A model generated the notes under the pieces. It saw nothing but the letters and a program-made list of their open reading frames with translations, was not told the DNA's origin and did no database searches. From Acidobacteriaceae bacterium (GTDB lineage Bacteria; Acidobacteriota; Terriglobia; Terriglobales; Acidobacteriaceae), in assembly GCA_030049955.1 (NCBI GenBank), contig JASIJX010000058.1, positions 1 through 9,717 of the forward strand: DNA of 9,717 nucleotides, read 5' to 3'. The number at the start of each line of letters is the position of its first letter. Within the stretch, counting starts at the first letter, position 1. Positions 1 to 6,907 of the stretch are shown one piece after another. The translations under genes and the position numbers were made by a program.

Positions 1-71
1 TGGAGCCGGCAGTGCTTACGCCGCGGCTGGTGTGGAACGTGGAAAGACTCCGTTTGCGGGGTGCGCAATGA
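1..71 (+). CDS. C-terminal end of an unidentified upstream gene (partial)
   Basis: Reading from base 3, the frame is open and encodes 22 residues (beginning EPAVLTPR, ending RLRLRGAQ). It stops at TGA 69-71, which overlaps the ATG of the next gene as ATGA. Such four-base overlaps are typical of translationally coupled genes, and peptide ABC transporter operons are often built this way. An adjacent permease or a partner ATPase is therefore the natural guess, but the fragment is too short to recognise. The weakness of the call is that 22 open codons can arise by chance in GC-rich DNA; the support is mainly the coupling geometry. Confidence 0.45.
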   Translation, partial: EPAVLTPRLVWNVERLRLRGAQ

Positions 72-874
72 GCAGCGAGCCGCTTCTTCGCGTGGCCCTC
101 ACAGCAGGTTACGGAGACAGGACCATCCTCCGCGATCTGCGTTTCGAGCTGCGATGCGGCGAGATTCTGGGCCTTGCCGGCGCAAGCGGAGCCGGAAAAA
201 GCACTCTGGTGCTGTCGCTGCTTGGCCTCTTGCCCTGGCGCGGTGGTCGCGTCAGCGGCGAAGTTGTGATGCAAGGCGAAAACCTGCTCGCATTCAGCGA
301 GTCGCAATGGCGCCGGCTGCGCGGACGCCGCATCAGCCTGATCCCGCAGAGTCCGATATTGGCTCTCAACCCTGCCGTCAGTCTGCTGCGCCAGTTCCGC
401 GAAGCGTGGAGAGCCCACGAAAATGGCCAAGGAGAATTCCGGGCGAGATTGGAAGGATTGCTGGAAGAAGTACAATTGCCGGCAAGCGAAGACTTCCTCC
501 ATAGAAAGCCCTCGGAGATTAGCGTCGGCCAGGCGCAGCGCATTCTCATTGCCATGGCCCTGTTGCACAGGCCGTCGCTGATCATCGCCGACGAACCTAC
601 CAGCGCTCTCGATCCAGTGACTCAGGTTCAGATCGTCGATCTCCTCAAACGCGTCAACCGAAGTCGCGACACTGCAATTCTCTATGTCTCCCACGATCTG
701 GTCTCGGCCATCCAGCTTGGCCACCGGATTGCGGTACTTACGGACGGCGCCATCGTGGAAGATTTGCCAGTTGCCGAGCTCGCGCGCGCGAGTCATCCCG
801 CGACGATCGGTCTACTGAAAGCGCTTCCGGTTCCTCCGGAAGTTCTCGTAAGTTTTCGGGATCATTCCGGCTAA
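68..874 (+). CDS. ABC transporter ATP-binding protein, peptide/nickel (Opp/Dpp) type
   Basis: A 268-residue cytoplasmic ATPase that would energise uptake of peptides or a similar solute with membrane permeases encoded elsewhere. Visible motifs are Walker A GASGAGKST (residues 38-46), Q-loop Gln94 in IPQSPILALNP, signature ISVGQAQR (151-158), Walker B LIIADEPTSALD (171-182, catalytic Glu176) and the H-loop His209 in YVSHD. The ALNP sequence after the Q-loop and the tail HPATIGLLKALP, equivalent to the HPYT..LL..P tail of OppD/DppD/DppF, point to the oligopeptide family. The signature carries Val where the first Gly of SGGQ normally stands. A GTG at 32 extends the frame by 12 residues, but the ATG at 68 is preferred because it overlaps the upstream stop and the protein then begins just ahead of the first conserved strand. 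No permease or binding protein follows, so the rest of the transporter probably lies upstream. The substrate cannot be told from sequence. Confidence 0.92.
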   Translation: MSSEPLLRVALTAGYGDRTILRDLRFELRCGEILGLAGASGAGKSTLVLSLLGLLPWRGGRVSGEVVMQGENLLAFSESQWRRLRGRRISLIPQSPILALNPAVSLLRQFREAWRAHENGQGEFRARLEGLLEEVQLPASEDFLHRKPSEISVGQAQRILIAMALLHRPSLIIADEPTSALDPVTQVQIVDLLKRVNRSRDTAILYVSHDLVSAIQLGHRIAVLTDGAIVEDLPVAELARASHPATIGLLKALPVPPEVLVSFRDHSG

Positions 875-894
875 CTTCCGCCCTCATACGGAAG
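875..894 (+). terminator. Short hairpin right after the ABC ATPase stop codon, weak terminator candidate
   Basis: CTTCCG (875-880) and CGGAAG (889-894) form a perfect 6-bp stem with an 8-base loop, beginning directly after the TAA stop. No T-run follows, so if this ends transcription it is not a classical intrinsic terminator. A chance inverted repeat is quite possible. Confidence 0.25.
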
Positions 895-1026
895 GCCAAT
901 CTGTGCCTAAATGCGGGTAATGTTACAAAAGGACCGCCACCTACACATCCTTTTGATTGAATGGCACACTGTTGCCCACTAATGTGAATGACACCACATT
1001 TGTAGTGCCTCCCCTTTTTAATTCGT

Positions 1027-1051
1027 CATAATTCTGACGGTTCCCCGGAGG
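1027..1051 (+). promoter_or_regulatory. Possible -10 element and ribosome binding site of the S8 peptidase gene
   Basis: CATAAT at 1027-1032 matches five of six bases of the sigma-70 -10 consensus, and GGAGG at 1047-1051 is a strong Shine-Dalgarno core four bases before the ATG at 1056. No good -35 hexamer sits 16-18 bases upstream of CATAAT, so the promoter part is tentative while the ribosome binding site is solid. The 181-base gap from the ABC ATPase is consistent with independent transcription of the peptidase. Confidence 0.35.
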
Positions 1052-1055
1052 CTTT

Positions 1056-2975
1056 ATGTTTTTTCCCCAGATTCGTGGAGTTGTTGTTCTTAGTTTGCTT
1101 GGTTCTCTCGCGGGCCTGAATACCGCGCAAACTGCCAGCGCACAGACAGCCAGTTCACAGACGGCCAGCACACCAAGCAGCAAAATCTCTCCTGACCTGG
1201 TCGGCAAAACCGGGTCGGTCCCTGTCATCGTTCAGTATGTGAATCCACCCTCGGGGCTGGAAACCGGACTGCTGGGGCTACTGGGCGGTGTCATCAGTTC
1301 TGCCCTGCAGCTCATCAATGCAATCGTCGCCATCGTTCCTGTGAGCCAGCTCAATGTGCTTGCGGCAGACCCGAACGTGAAATACATCTCGTTCGATCGC
1401 ACTGTCGCTGCGAAACAGGCGGTGACGATTACCGGAGCCGAATACACAACCGAGCCGATCAACGCTCCGGCAGTTTGGCTGCAGGGCTTTGCCGGCTCCG
1501 GGATTGGTGTGGCCGTGATTGACAGCGGCATTACACCGGTCGCGGATCTCGCTTCCAATTCGCAGTCCCTGTCGCTGAGTTTATCTCTCGTCTCTCAACT
1601 GCTTGCTTTGCCCGATGAGTCGGCTCCCGGCAGTGTCGGGCGGATTGTTTACAGCCAGAACTTTGTTCCCGGCCAGAGCGATGCATATGATCACTTCGGC
1701 CACGGCACGCTTGTGGCAGGACTCATTGCAGGCAACGGCGCCGAATCCACCGGGCCGCAATACTTCAGGACCTTTTACGGCTCGGCGCCAAACGCGAATC
1801 TCATCAACCTGCGCGTTCTTGACCAGAATGGCGCCGGATCGGATTCCGCGGTCATCGCGGCCATCAATCGCGCCGTTGCGCTCAAGAGCACATTCAACGT
1901 CCGGGTCATCAATCTTTCGCTTGGCCGCCCCATCTATGAGAGCTACACGCTCGATCCTCTTTGTCAGGCTGTAGAGAAAGCATGGCAGGCAGGTATCGTT
2001 GTCGTAGTCGCAGCAGGCAACGATGGCCGCGATCTGAACCTGAACCCCGAGGGCTACGGCACCATTGAGTCGCCTGGCAATGATCCGTATGCCCTGACCA
2101 TCGGCGCCATGCGAACCATGGAGACGCCCACCATCGCCGACGACCTCATCGCGAGTTACAGCTCAAAAGGGCCTTCGTTTATTGATCACTTTGTAAAACC
2201 GGATATCGTCGCACCGGGAAACGTGGTGACCAGCCTTCAGTTCCCGAACGATCCGCTTGCCATCGATAATCCCGACTTCTACACGCTCTACGCCTTCTAT
2301 CAGACCAACGGCTCCGATAATCCTTCGCAGTATTACTTCCCGATGAGCGGAACCAGCATGGCAGCCGGCGTTGCCAGCGGAGCCGTGGCGGACCTTCTGC
2401 AGGCCGCACCGAAGCTTACGCCCGACCAGGTGAAGGCGCTGCTGATGGCCAATGCAGACCGCAGTTATTTCCCGGCGACCAGCAGCGTGACAGCGAATGG
2501 CGTTGTGTATACGGCTAACTATGACGTTTTCACCATTGGTGCCGGTTACCTCGACATCGCCAAAACGGTAAGCGCCGCTCTGGTAAATGGCGGCTCTGTT
2601 CCCTCAGGCGCCGCAATGTCGCCGGTTGCAGCTTATAACGCCAACTCCGGAACAGTAACGGCAGTAACCGAGCAGGGCACGCTGTGGCAGCCAACCGGCT
2701 CGTGGTCAGCGTCCGGCGTCTACGGCGGCAATGCATTCCTGTCCGGCGCCAACAGCGCCGCAGTGTGGGGAGTAACGCCGCTGTGGGGCAATAATGATTC
2801 CGATGGATTCACCGCTCTGTGGGGCCAGGGCAACTCTAACAGTCAGACCGCGCTCTGGGGCCAGGGTTCGCCGCAGGCCGAGACTGCTCTATGGGGTCAA
2901 AACAACCCCGACGGCCAAACGGCCCTCTGGGGCCAGTCTGGCGGTGAGGGCATATCGACGCCGCTCCAATACTAA
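1056..2975 (+). CDS. Secreted subtilisin-like serine peptidase (family S8) with C-terminal LWGQ repeats
   Basis: A 639-residue exported endopeptidase expected to degrade proteins in the periplasm or outside the cell. The N-terminus is a signal peptide (basic Arg7, hydrophobic 8-22, likely cleavage near TASA-Q at 29/30), followed by a QTAS-rich linker. Residues about 54-118 look like an inhibitor I9-type propeptide, ending in NVKYISFDR as in many S8 precursors. The catalytic domain spans about 135-505, with Asp156 (AVIDSGI), His216 (GHGT), oxyanion-hole Asn322 (AAGNDG) and Ser434 (SGTSMAAG), so the triad is complete. The region between Asp and His carries a low-complexity Ser-Leu stretch (169-178). 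The tail (about 540-639) is rich in Trp, Gly, Asn and Gln and contains five LWG units at exact 12-residue spacing. No membrane anchor, LPXTG or obvious PorSS-type domain is seen at the C-terminus. The start is supported by GGAGG just upstream and by the signal peptide. The family call is very secure; the substrate and the role of the tail are unknown. Confidence 0.96.
   Translation: MFFPQIRGVVVLSLLGSLAGLNTAQTASAQTASSQTASTPSSKISPDLVGKTGSVPVIVQYVNPPSGLETGLLGLLGGVISSALQLINAIVAIVPVSQLNVLAADPNVKYISFDRTVAAKQAVTITGAEYTTEPINAPAVWLQGFAGSGIGVAVIDSGITPVADLASNSQSLSLSLSLVSQLLALPDESAPGSVGRIVYSQNFVPGQSDAYDHFGHGTLVAGLIAGNGAESTGPQYFRTFYGSAPNANLINLRVLDQNGAGSDSAVIAAINRAVALKSTFNVRVINLSLGRPIYESYTLDPLCQAVEKAWQAGIVVVVAAGNDGRDLNLNPEGYGTIESPGNDPYALTIGAMRTMETPTIADDLIASYSSKGPSFIDHFVKPDIVAPGNVVTSLQFPNDPLAIDNPDFYTLYAFYQTNGSDNPSQYYFPMSGTSMAAGVASGAVADLLQAAPKLTPDQVKALLMANADRSYFPATSSVTANGVVYTANYDVFTIGAGYLDIAKTVSAALVNGGSVPSGAAMSPVAAYNANSGTVTAVTEQGTLWQPTGSWSASGVYGGNAFLSGANSAAVWGVTPLWGNNDSDGFTALWGQGNSNSQTALWGQGSPQAETALWGQNNPDGQTALWGQSGGEGISTPLQY
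1125..1169 (+). repeat. 15-base tandem repeat, three copies, encoding (A/S)QTAS
   Basis: Residues 24-38 of the S8 peptidase are AQTAS, AQTAS, SQTAS, encoded by three adjacent 15-base units that differ at several mostly third-codon positions. The repeat straddles the predicted signal peptidase site and the start of the propeptide, so it probably forms a flexible linker. Its length may vary between strains through slippage, although the copies have already diverged. Confidence 0.8.
2781..2936 (+). repeat. 36-base in-frame tandem repeat encoding 12-residue LWGQ units
   Basis: Four full units and one partial unit encode LWG-N/Q followed by a variable Asn/Ser/Asp/Gly/Gln-rich spacer that ends in Thr-Ala. 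The tryptophans fall at residues 577, 589, 601, 613 and 625, exactly 12 apart. The codons for the constant Ala-Leu-Trp-Gly-Gln core differ between copies (Leu as CTG, CTC or CTA; Gly as GGC or GGT; Gln as CAG or CAA), so the pattern is conserved at protein level rather than being a fresh DNA duplication. A degenerate half unit, VWGVTP (570-575), precedes the array. Confidence 0.93.
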
Positions 2976-3156
2976 TGCCTCGCTTTGCATTTGATGATCG
3001 GAACGAGAGTATTTCGCTGCCTGTAGGCGCGTAATCTCGGCGTCGATCGCCAGCATTCGAGTGCCTCCCCGAACACTCAAACACCCATACTGAAGTCCCG
3101 TCCGCCGCAGAAAGCCGACCCAGCAGACAGAAAGTCTCTACCCGTAAACTGAAGAT

Positions 3157-4995
3157 ATGCCGCCGATCTTGATCGCGCAAAATATCTCAAAACGCTTCGG
3201 CGCTGTTCCACTCCTCGATGAACTTTCTTTCGCCGTTCACGACAACGACCGCATCGGCCTCATCGGCCCCAACGGCGCGGGCAAATCCACCCTTCTGGCC
3301 ATTCTTGGCGCTGAACAGCAACCTGACTCTGGAGAAGTCTCCTTCCGCAAGGGTGTACGCATTGGCTACGTCCATCAAATTTCAGACTTCGCTTCTGGAG
3401 TCACGGCCCGCCAAGTCATCGAAGCGGCACTCCAGCGCGCCGCTGTGCCATCCACGGCGCGCGAGCAGCGGTTGCGGGAGACGCTGGGGCGCGCGGGCTT
3501 TACTGAAAGCGACACTTCTGGCATTCCCGGCATGGATCGCGAAGCTGCGAGCCTCAGCGGAGGCTGGCGTAAGCGACTCGCCATTGCCGAAGCGCTCGTG
3601 GCCGAGCCTGACGTCCTCCTCCTCGACGAGCCCACGAATCACCTCGATCTCGACGGCATCGAATGGCTGGAAGGCCTGCTCCGGGCCGCCAATTTTGCCT
3701 TCGTCGTGGTCACCCATGACCGTTATTTCCTGGAGAACGTTGCTTCCGAAATCGTTGAGCTCAACCGCATTTACTCCAATGGTCTGCTGCGCGTGAAAGG
3801 CGGATATTCCAAGTTCCTGGAAGAACGTGAGGCCTATGTAGAGTGGCAACAGCGTGCGCAGGAAAGCCTGCGCAACCGAGTTCGAATAGAAATGGAGTGG
3901 CTCCGCCGAGGACCGAAGGCCCGCACCACGAAGTCCAAAGCTCGCATTGACAACGCCAATGCACTGATTGCCGAACTGCGCGACTCCGAATCCCGGTCGC
4001 GAAATATTACGGCCGGCATCAGCTTCGACGCCACGGGGCGCCAGACCAAGCGTCTCATCGAAGTCGAGAACGCCGCCGTCACCCTCGGCGATCGCGAAAT
4101 CCTCCGCGGCATCGGCGTCACACTGACAAACGGCCTGAAGCTTGGCCTTGCCGGCGCCAACGGTTCTGGCAAAACGACGCTGCTGCGCGCAATCACCGGC
4201 GAAGTCACACTAAGCTCCGGCGAAATTCGCCGCGCACCGGGCCTGCGCATCGTCTACTTTTCGCAGATGCGTGAGTTGGATACTGCGCTCACCCTTCGCC
4301 GCACGCTTGCGCCAGATTCTGACTCCGTCATCTATCAGGACCGCGTTCTCCACGTCGCTGGCTATGCCTCGCGCTTTCTGTTCACTGGCGAGCAGCTCAA
4401 TCAACCCGTAGAACGTCTGAGCGGCGGGGAGCGGGCTCGCGTGCTCATCGCCCGCCTCATGCTGCAGCCTGCCGACGTGCTTATCCTCGACGAGCCTACG
4501 AACGATCTCGATATTCCCACGCTCGAAATTCTCGAAGAATCTCTCCTCGAATTCTCCGGAGCAGTCGTTCTCGTTACGCATGATCGCTATCTTCTCGATC
4601 GGGTCACCAACGCCGTTCTCGGTCTCGATGGTTTCGGCAACGCAGCGCTCTTCGCCGACTACCTGCAATGGGAAGCGTGGCGCGACCAGCAGGCCCGAGC
4701 CCGATCAGGAGCCGTCATAAAAGAAGCTCTGCAAGCTGCCTCAGAGACATCATCCACACCTCCAACCCGCAGGAAGCTCTCCTATTTGGAGCAGCGCGAG
4801 TACGACACCCTGGAGACGCGCATCGATGAAGCGGACGCCCGACTTCGTGCCGCTGAGCAGCGCATTCAAGCCGCCGATGTTGTCACCGATCCCGCAGCCC
4901 TCACCGCCGCACTTGCCGAACTCGAAGCGGCAAAGGCCGAGCACCATGCCATTTATGAGCGTTGGATCGAGCTCACCGAGAAGATCGGCGGCTGA
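3157..4995 (+). CDS. uup: ABC-F family ATPase, Uup-like
   Basis: A 612-residue soluble protein with two ATP-binding cassettes and no membrane segment, the layout of ABC-F factors that act on ribosomes. Cassette 1 has Walker A GPNGAGKST (37-45), signature LSGGW (133-137), Walker B with Glu158 in LLLDEPTNHLD and His187. Cassette 2 has GANGSGKTT (333-341), LSGGE (421-425), Glu446 in LILDEPTNDLD and His475. The linker between them (about 220-300) contains WLRRGPKARTTKSKARI (248-264), matching the basic linker motif of Uup. The C-terminal section, beginning with RKLSYLEQREYDTLE (539-553), is a charged predicted coiled coil like the DNA-binding tail of Uup (E. coli Uup is about 635 residues). No long arm insertion in cassette 1, as found in EttA, is present. 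E. coli Uup is linked to ribosome function and to control of transposon excision; the role here is inferred by homology. The ribosome binding site is weak (GAAG, two bases before the ATG). Another ABC-F subgroup with a similar tail remains possible. Confidence 0.93.
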   Translation: MPPILIAQNISKRFGAVPLLDELSFAVHDNDRIGLIGPNGAGKSTLLAILGAEQQPDSGEVSFRKGVRIGYVHQISDFASGVTARQVIEAALQRAAVPSTAREQRLRETLGRAGFTESDTSGIPGMDREAASLSGGWRKRLAIAEALVAEPDVLLLDEPTNHLDLDGIEWLEGLLRAANFAFVVVTHDRYFLENVASEIVELNRIYSNGLLRVKGGYSKFLEEREAYVEWQQRAQESLRNRVRIEMEWLRRGPKARTTKSKARIDNANALIAELRDSESRSRNITAGISFDATGRQTKRLIEVENAAVTLGDREILRGIGVTLTNGLKLGLAGANGSGKTTLLRAITGEVTLSSGEIRRAPGLRIVYFSQMRELDTALTLRRTLAPDSDSVIYQDRVLHVAGYASRFLFTGEQLNQPVERLSGGERARVLIARLMLQPADVLILDEPTNDLDIPTLEILEESLLEFSGAVVLVTHDRYLLDRVTNAVLGLDGFGNAALFADYLQWEAWRDQQARARSGAVIKEALQAASETSSTPPTRRKLSYLEQREYDTLETRIDEADARLRAAEQRIQAADVVTDPAALTAALAELEAAKAEHHAIYERWIELTEKIGG

Positions 4996-5002
4996 AGCCG
5001 CC
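4987..5002. terminator. GC-rich hairpin at the convergent junction, overlapping the ABC-F stop codon
   Basis: GGCGGC (4987-4992) and GCCGCC (4997-5002) form a 6-bp all-GC stem around a TGAA loop, which contains the TGA stop of the ABC-F gene. It lies in the 59-base space between two converging genes, where a bidirectional terminator would be expected. Neither strand shows a T-run after the stem, so its terminator role is uncertain. Confidence 0.35.
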
Positions 5003-5054
5003 AATGGCTGCGAAACGGTTCGGGATTGACCGCAGACCGCGGGTAACGAAGATG

Positions 5055-6818
5055 CTACTGCACTTCGCCTATGTACACGCCAAATGGCGGAAGCTCAATT
5101 CGGTCGAGCGCGACCGGGTCTGCGGCGCCAGGCGATTTCAGCAGCGTCTGCAATCGGCCTCCCTTTAGGTCCGCGGAAAGGTTGACCGTTTGCGGCTCGG
5201 CAGTGAAGTTTACGCTGATCACTACCGGCGGCGCACCGGGCGTATACCGCTCCCAGCTAAGCACTCTAGTGTTGGTGGTATCCAGCATCCGGTTGTTCCC
5301 GCGCTCGATCGCCGGATTGGTCTTCTTCAGCTGGATCAGCGCCCGATACCAGGTCAGCAGCGAGTCAGGACCGTTCTCCTCGGCCTTCACGTTGATCGTG
5401 CTGGCGCTTGCCGGCACCGGTAGCCACGGCTTGCCGGTAGTAAACCCGGCGTTTGTGGCCGCATCCCACTGCATCGGCGTGCGCTCACCGTCGCGTCCTT
5501 TCTCTTTTGGCCAGCCGGTAATGCCGATCGGGTCTTTCACGTCCTGCTTGCGCGCCGGCGGCGTGGTCTTCATGCCGATCTCGTCGCCGTAATAGAACAG
5601 CGCCGCGCCGCGACTGCCAAACAGTACCGTCGAAATCACACGTTGGATGGCCACATCGTGCACGCCATCTCCGTAGCGCTTATCGAGCCGCGGATTATCG
5701 TGGTTGTCGAAGACCAGCAGTGGAAGATTGCCGTCGATCTTTGTCTCCGCGTCCGTCAATTTGGCGCGGAACGCCGCCACATCGAGCTTGTTGATAAAGC
5801 CTAACTGGGTATCCATCGGCAGCTCGAACTCTGGCTTCTGCCGCGTTCCGTACATCTTGCCCAGTTCGCCGATGTTCGGCAAATACGTCTCGCCGATCAA
5901 CACGCGCGTGCCCGGGAAGCTCGCCGAGTCGAACGTGTCCATGTGTGCGCGCATCTCCTGCATCACCGAGTGCACACCGGGCAGGTTGTTGGTCTTGGAG
6001 TCGTCCAGAACCGGATCGCCGAAGGCGTTGACCAGCGGCTTGCCGTTCTTGTCCTTGAGCACGGCTTCGTCTCCGAGGCTCGGGTCTTCGAACAACTGGG
6101 TTATGGCGTCGAAGCGGAAGCCGCTCACGCCGCGCTCCAGCCAGAAGCTGATGATGTCTTTGAATGCCTGGTGCACCTGCGGGTTATACCAGTTCAGGTC
6201 CGGCTGCTGAATGTAGAACGCGTGGTAGTAGTACTGGCGCGTCTTCGGGTCCCATTGCCAGGCCGAGTGCCCGAAGATCGATTCCCAGTTGTTCGGCGGT
6301 TCGCCTGGGCTGGTCGCGGTTTCACCTTTGCCGTCGCGCCACACGTACCAATCGCGATAAGGATTCGTGCGCGAGGAACGCGACTCCAGGAACCAGCGGT
6401 GCTGGTCGCTGGTATGGTTCATCACCATGTCCATGATCACGCGGATGTGGCGCTTGGCGGCTTCCTTCACCAGCCGGTCGAAATCGGCCATGGTGCCGTA
6501 CTGCGGATCAATGGCGCGGTAGTCGGAGATATCGTAGCCGAAATCCACCTGCGGTGATGGATAGATGGGCGTCAGCCAGATCGCATCCACGCCCAGCTTT
6601 TTGAGGTAATCGAGGTGCTCGGTAATGCCGTTGAGGTCGCCCACTCCGTCGCCGTTCGTATCCTGAAAACTGCGCGGATAGATTTCGTAAATTACCGCGT
6701 TCTGCCACCAGTTGCGCTCTGTATCGCTGCCTTGTGCGGCCTTCTGTGCGCGCACAAATGTTCCGGTGCACGCCAGGCAGAGCGCCAGCGCAAAGGTTGC
6801 AACTCTTTTCTTGCACAT
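5055..6818 (-). CDS. Secreted GH13 alpha-glucosidase / oligo-1,6-glucosidase-type enzyme
   Basis: A 587-residue exported glycoside hydrolase expected to release glucose from the ends of malto- or isomalto-oligosaccharides in the periplasm. A signal peptide (KKR, hydrophobic 7-20, cleavage likely at VRA-Q, 24/25) is followed by the GH13 barrel. Visible are the Ca-site-like DTNGDGVGDL (53-62), region I DMVMNH (130-135), region V QPDLN (205-209, the mark of the oligo-1,6-glucosidase group), region II GFRFDAI with nucleophile Asp237, acid/base Glu310 in IGETY, and Asp374 in FDNHD. The residue after the nucleophile is Ala rather than the Val usual in strict alpha-1,6 enzymes, which hints at activity on alpha-1,4 links. 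Residues about 510-587 form the C-terminal beta domain. The ATG is supported by GGGGGA (6825-6830), six bases upstream. It lies 89 bases downstream of the cyclomaltodextrinase gene and is probably co-transcribed with it. The lipobox is poor, so a soluble periplasmic form is favoured. Trehalose synthase-like or other GH13 specificities cannot be excluded. Confidence 0.93.
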   Translation of the reverse strand: MCKKRVATFALALCLACTGTFVRAQKAAQGSDTERNWWQNAVIYEIYPRSFQDTNGDGVGDLNGITEHLDYLKKLGVDAIWLTPIYPSPQVDFGYDISDYRAIDPQYGTMADFDRLVKEAAKRHIRVIMDMVMNHTSDQHRWFLESRSSRTNPYRDWYVWRDGKGETATSPGEPPNNWESIFGHSAWQWDPKTRQYYYHAFYIQQPDLNWYNPQVHQAFKDIISFWLERGVSGFRFDAITQLFEDPSLGDEAVLKDKNGKPLVNAFGDPVLDDSKTNNLPGVHSVMQEMRAHMDTFDSASFPGTRVLIGETYLPNIGELGKMYGTRQKPEFELPMDTQLGFINKLDVAAFRAKLTDAETKIDGNLPLLVFDNHDNPRLDKRYGDGVHDVAIQRVISTVLFGSRGAALFYYGDEIGMKTTPPARKQDVKDPIGITGWPKEKGRDGERTPMQWDAATNAGFTTGKPWLPVPASASTINVKAEENGPDSLLTWYRALIQLKKTNPAIERGNNRMLDTTNTRVLSWERYTPGAPPVVISVNFTAEPQTVNLSADLKGGRLQTLLKSPGAADPVALDRIELPPFGVYIGEVQ

Positions 6819-6833
6819 AGAAAATCCCCCGAA

Positions 6834-6843
6834 GGCTCGAGCC
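6834..6843. repeat. 10-bp perfect palindrome upstream of the alpha-glucosidase start
   Basis: GGCTCGAGCC is a perfect palindrome just upstream of the GGGGGA ribosome binding site of the leftward alpha-glucosidase gene, about 15 bases from its ATG. It could be an operator half-pair or a small RNA stem limiting access to the ribosome. A 10-bp palindrome without a second copy in the window may also be chance. Confidence 0.3.
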
Positions 6844-6907
6844 CGCCAACAGTTTCCAATTCAAAAGCAGTTCTGGAGCCAAGCTATCAAGAACACCGCC
6901 CCAGGGT

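Noticed and set aside
941..1228. 95-codon minus-strand frame spanning the gap and the start of the S8 peptidase gene
   Set aside because: Its repeated Ala-Val-Cys part is simply the reverse reading of the QTAS repeat, and no start signal supports it.
1266..1340. Transmembrane segment in the S8 peptidase propeptide (Leu/Gly/Ile-rich residues 71-95)
   Set aside because: Its position just ahead of the NVKYISFDR propeptide end fits the folded core of an I9-like domain better than a membrane span.
2781..2936. 36-base repeat as a CRISPR-like array
   Set aside because: It is in frame within a gene, units are contiguous without spacers, and copies differ mainly at synonymous sites and in the variable part of the unit.
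3039..3078. Small inverted repeats (GGCG/CGCC at 3039-3051, GAGTG/CACTC at 3059-3078) as a terminator for the S8 peptidase
   Set aside because: Stems of four and five base pairs with no T-run are expected by chance; no confident terminator was found in this gap.
4210..4668. 152-codon open frame on the minus strand opposite the ABC-F gene
   Set aside because: Antisense to the second ATP-binding cassette, whose Walker and signature motifs are intact; the translation shows no recognisable family.
5943..6557. 204-codon open frame on the plus strand opposite the alpha-glucosidase gene
   Set aside because: Antisense shadow of a clearly recognised enzyme; no domain or signal, and no credible ribosome binding site.
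6768..6779. Lipobox around the two cysteines in the alpha-glucosidase signal peptide
   Set aside because: Neither Cys14 nor Cys17 has the right residues at -3 to -1, whereas a good signal peptidase I site (VRA-Q) follows.
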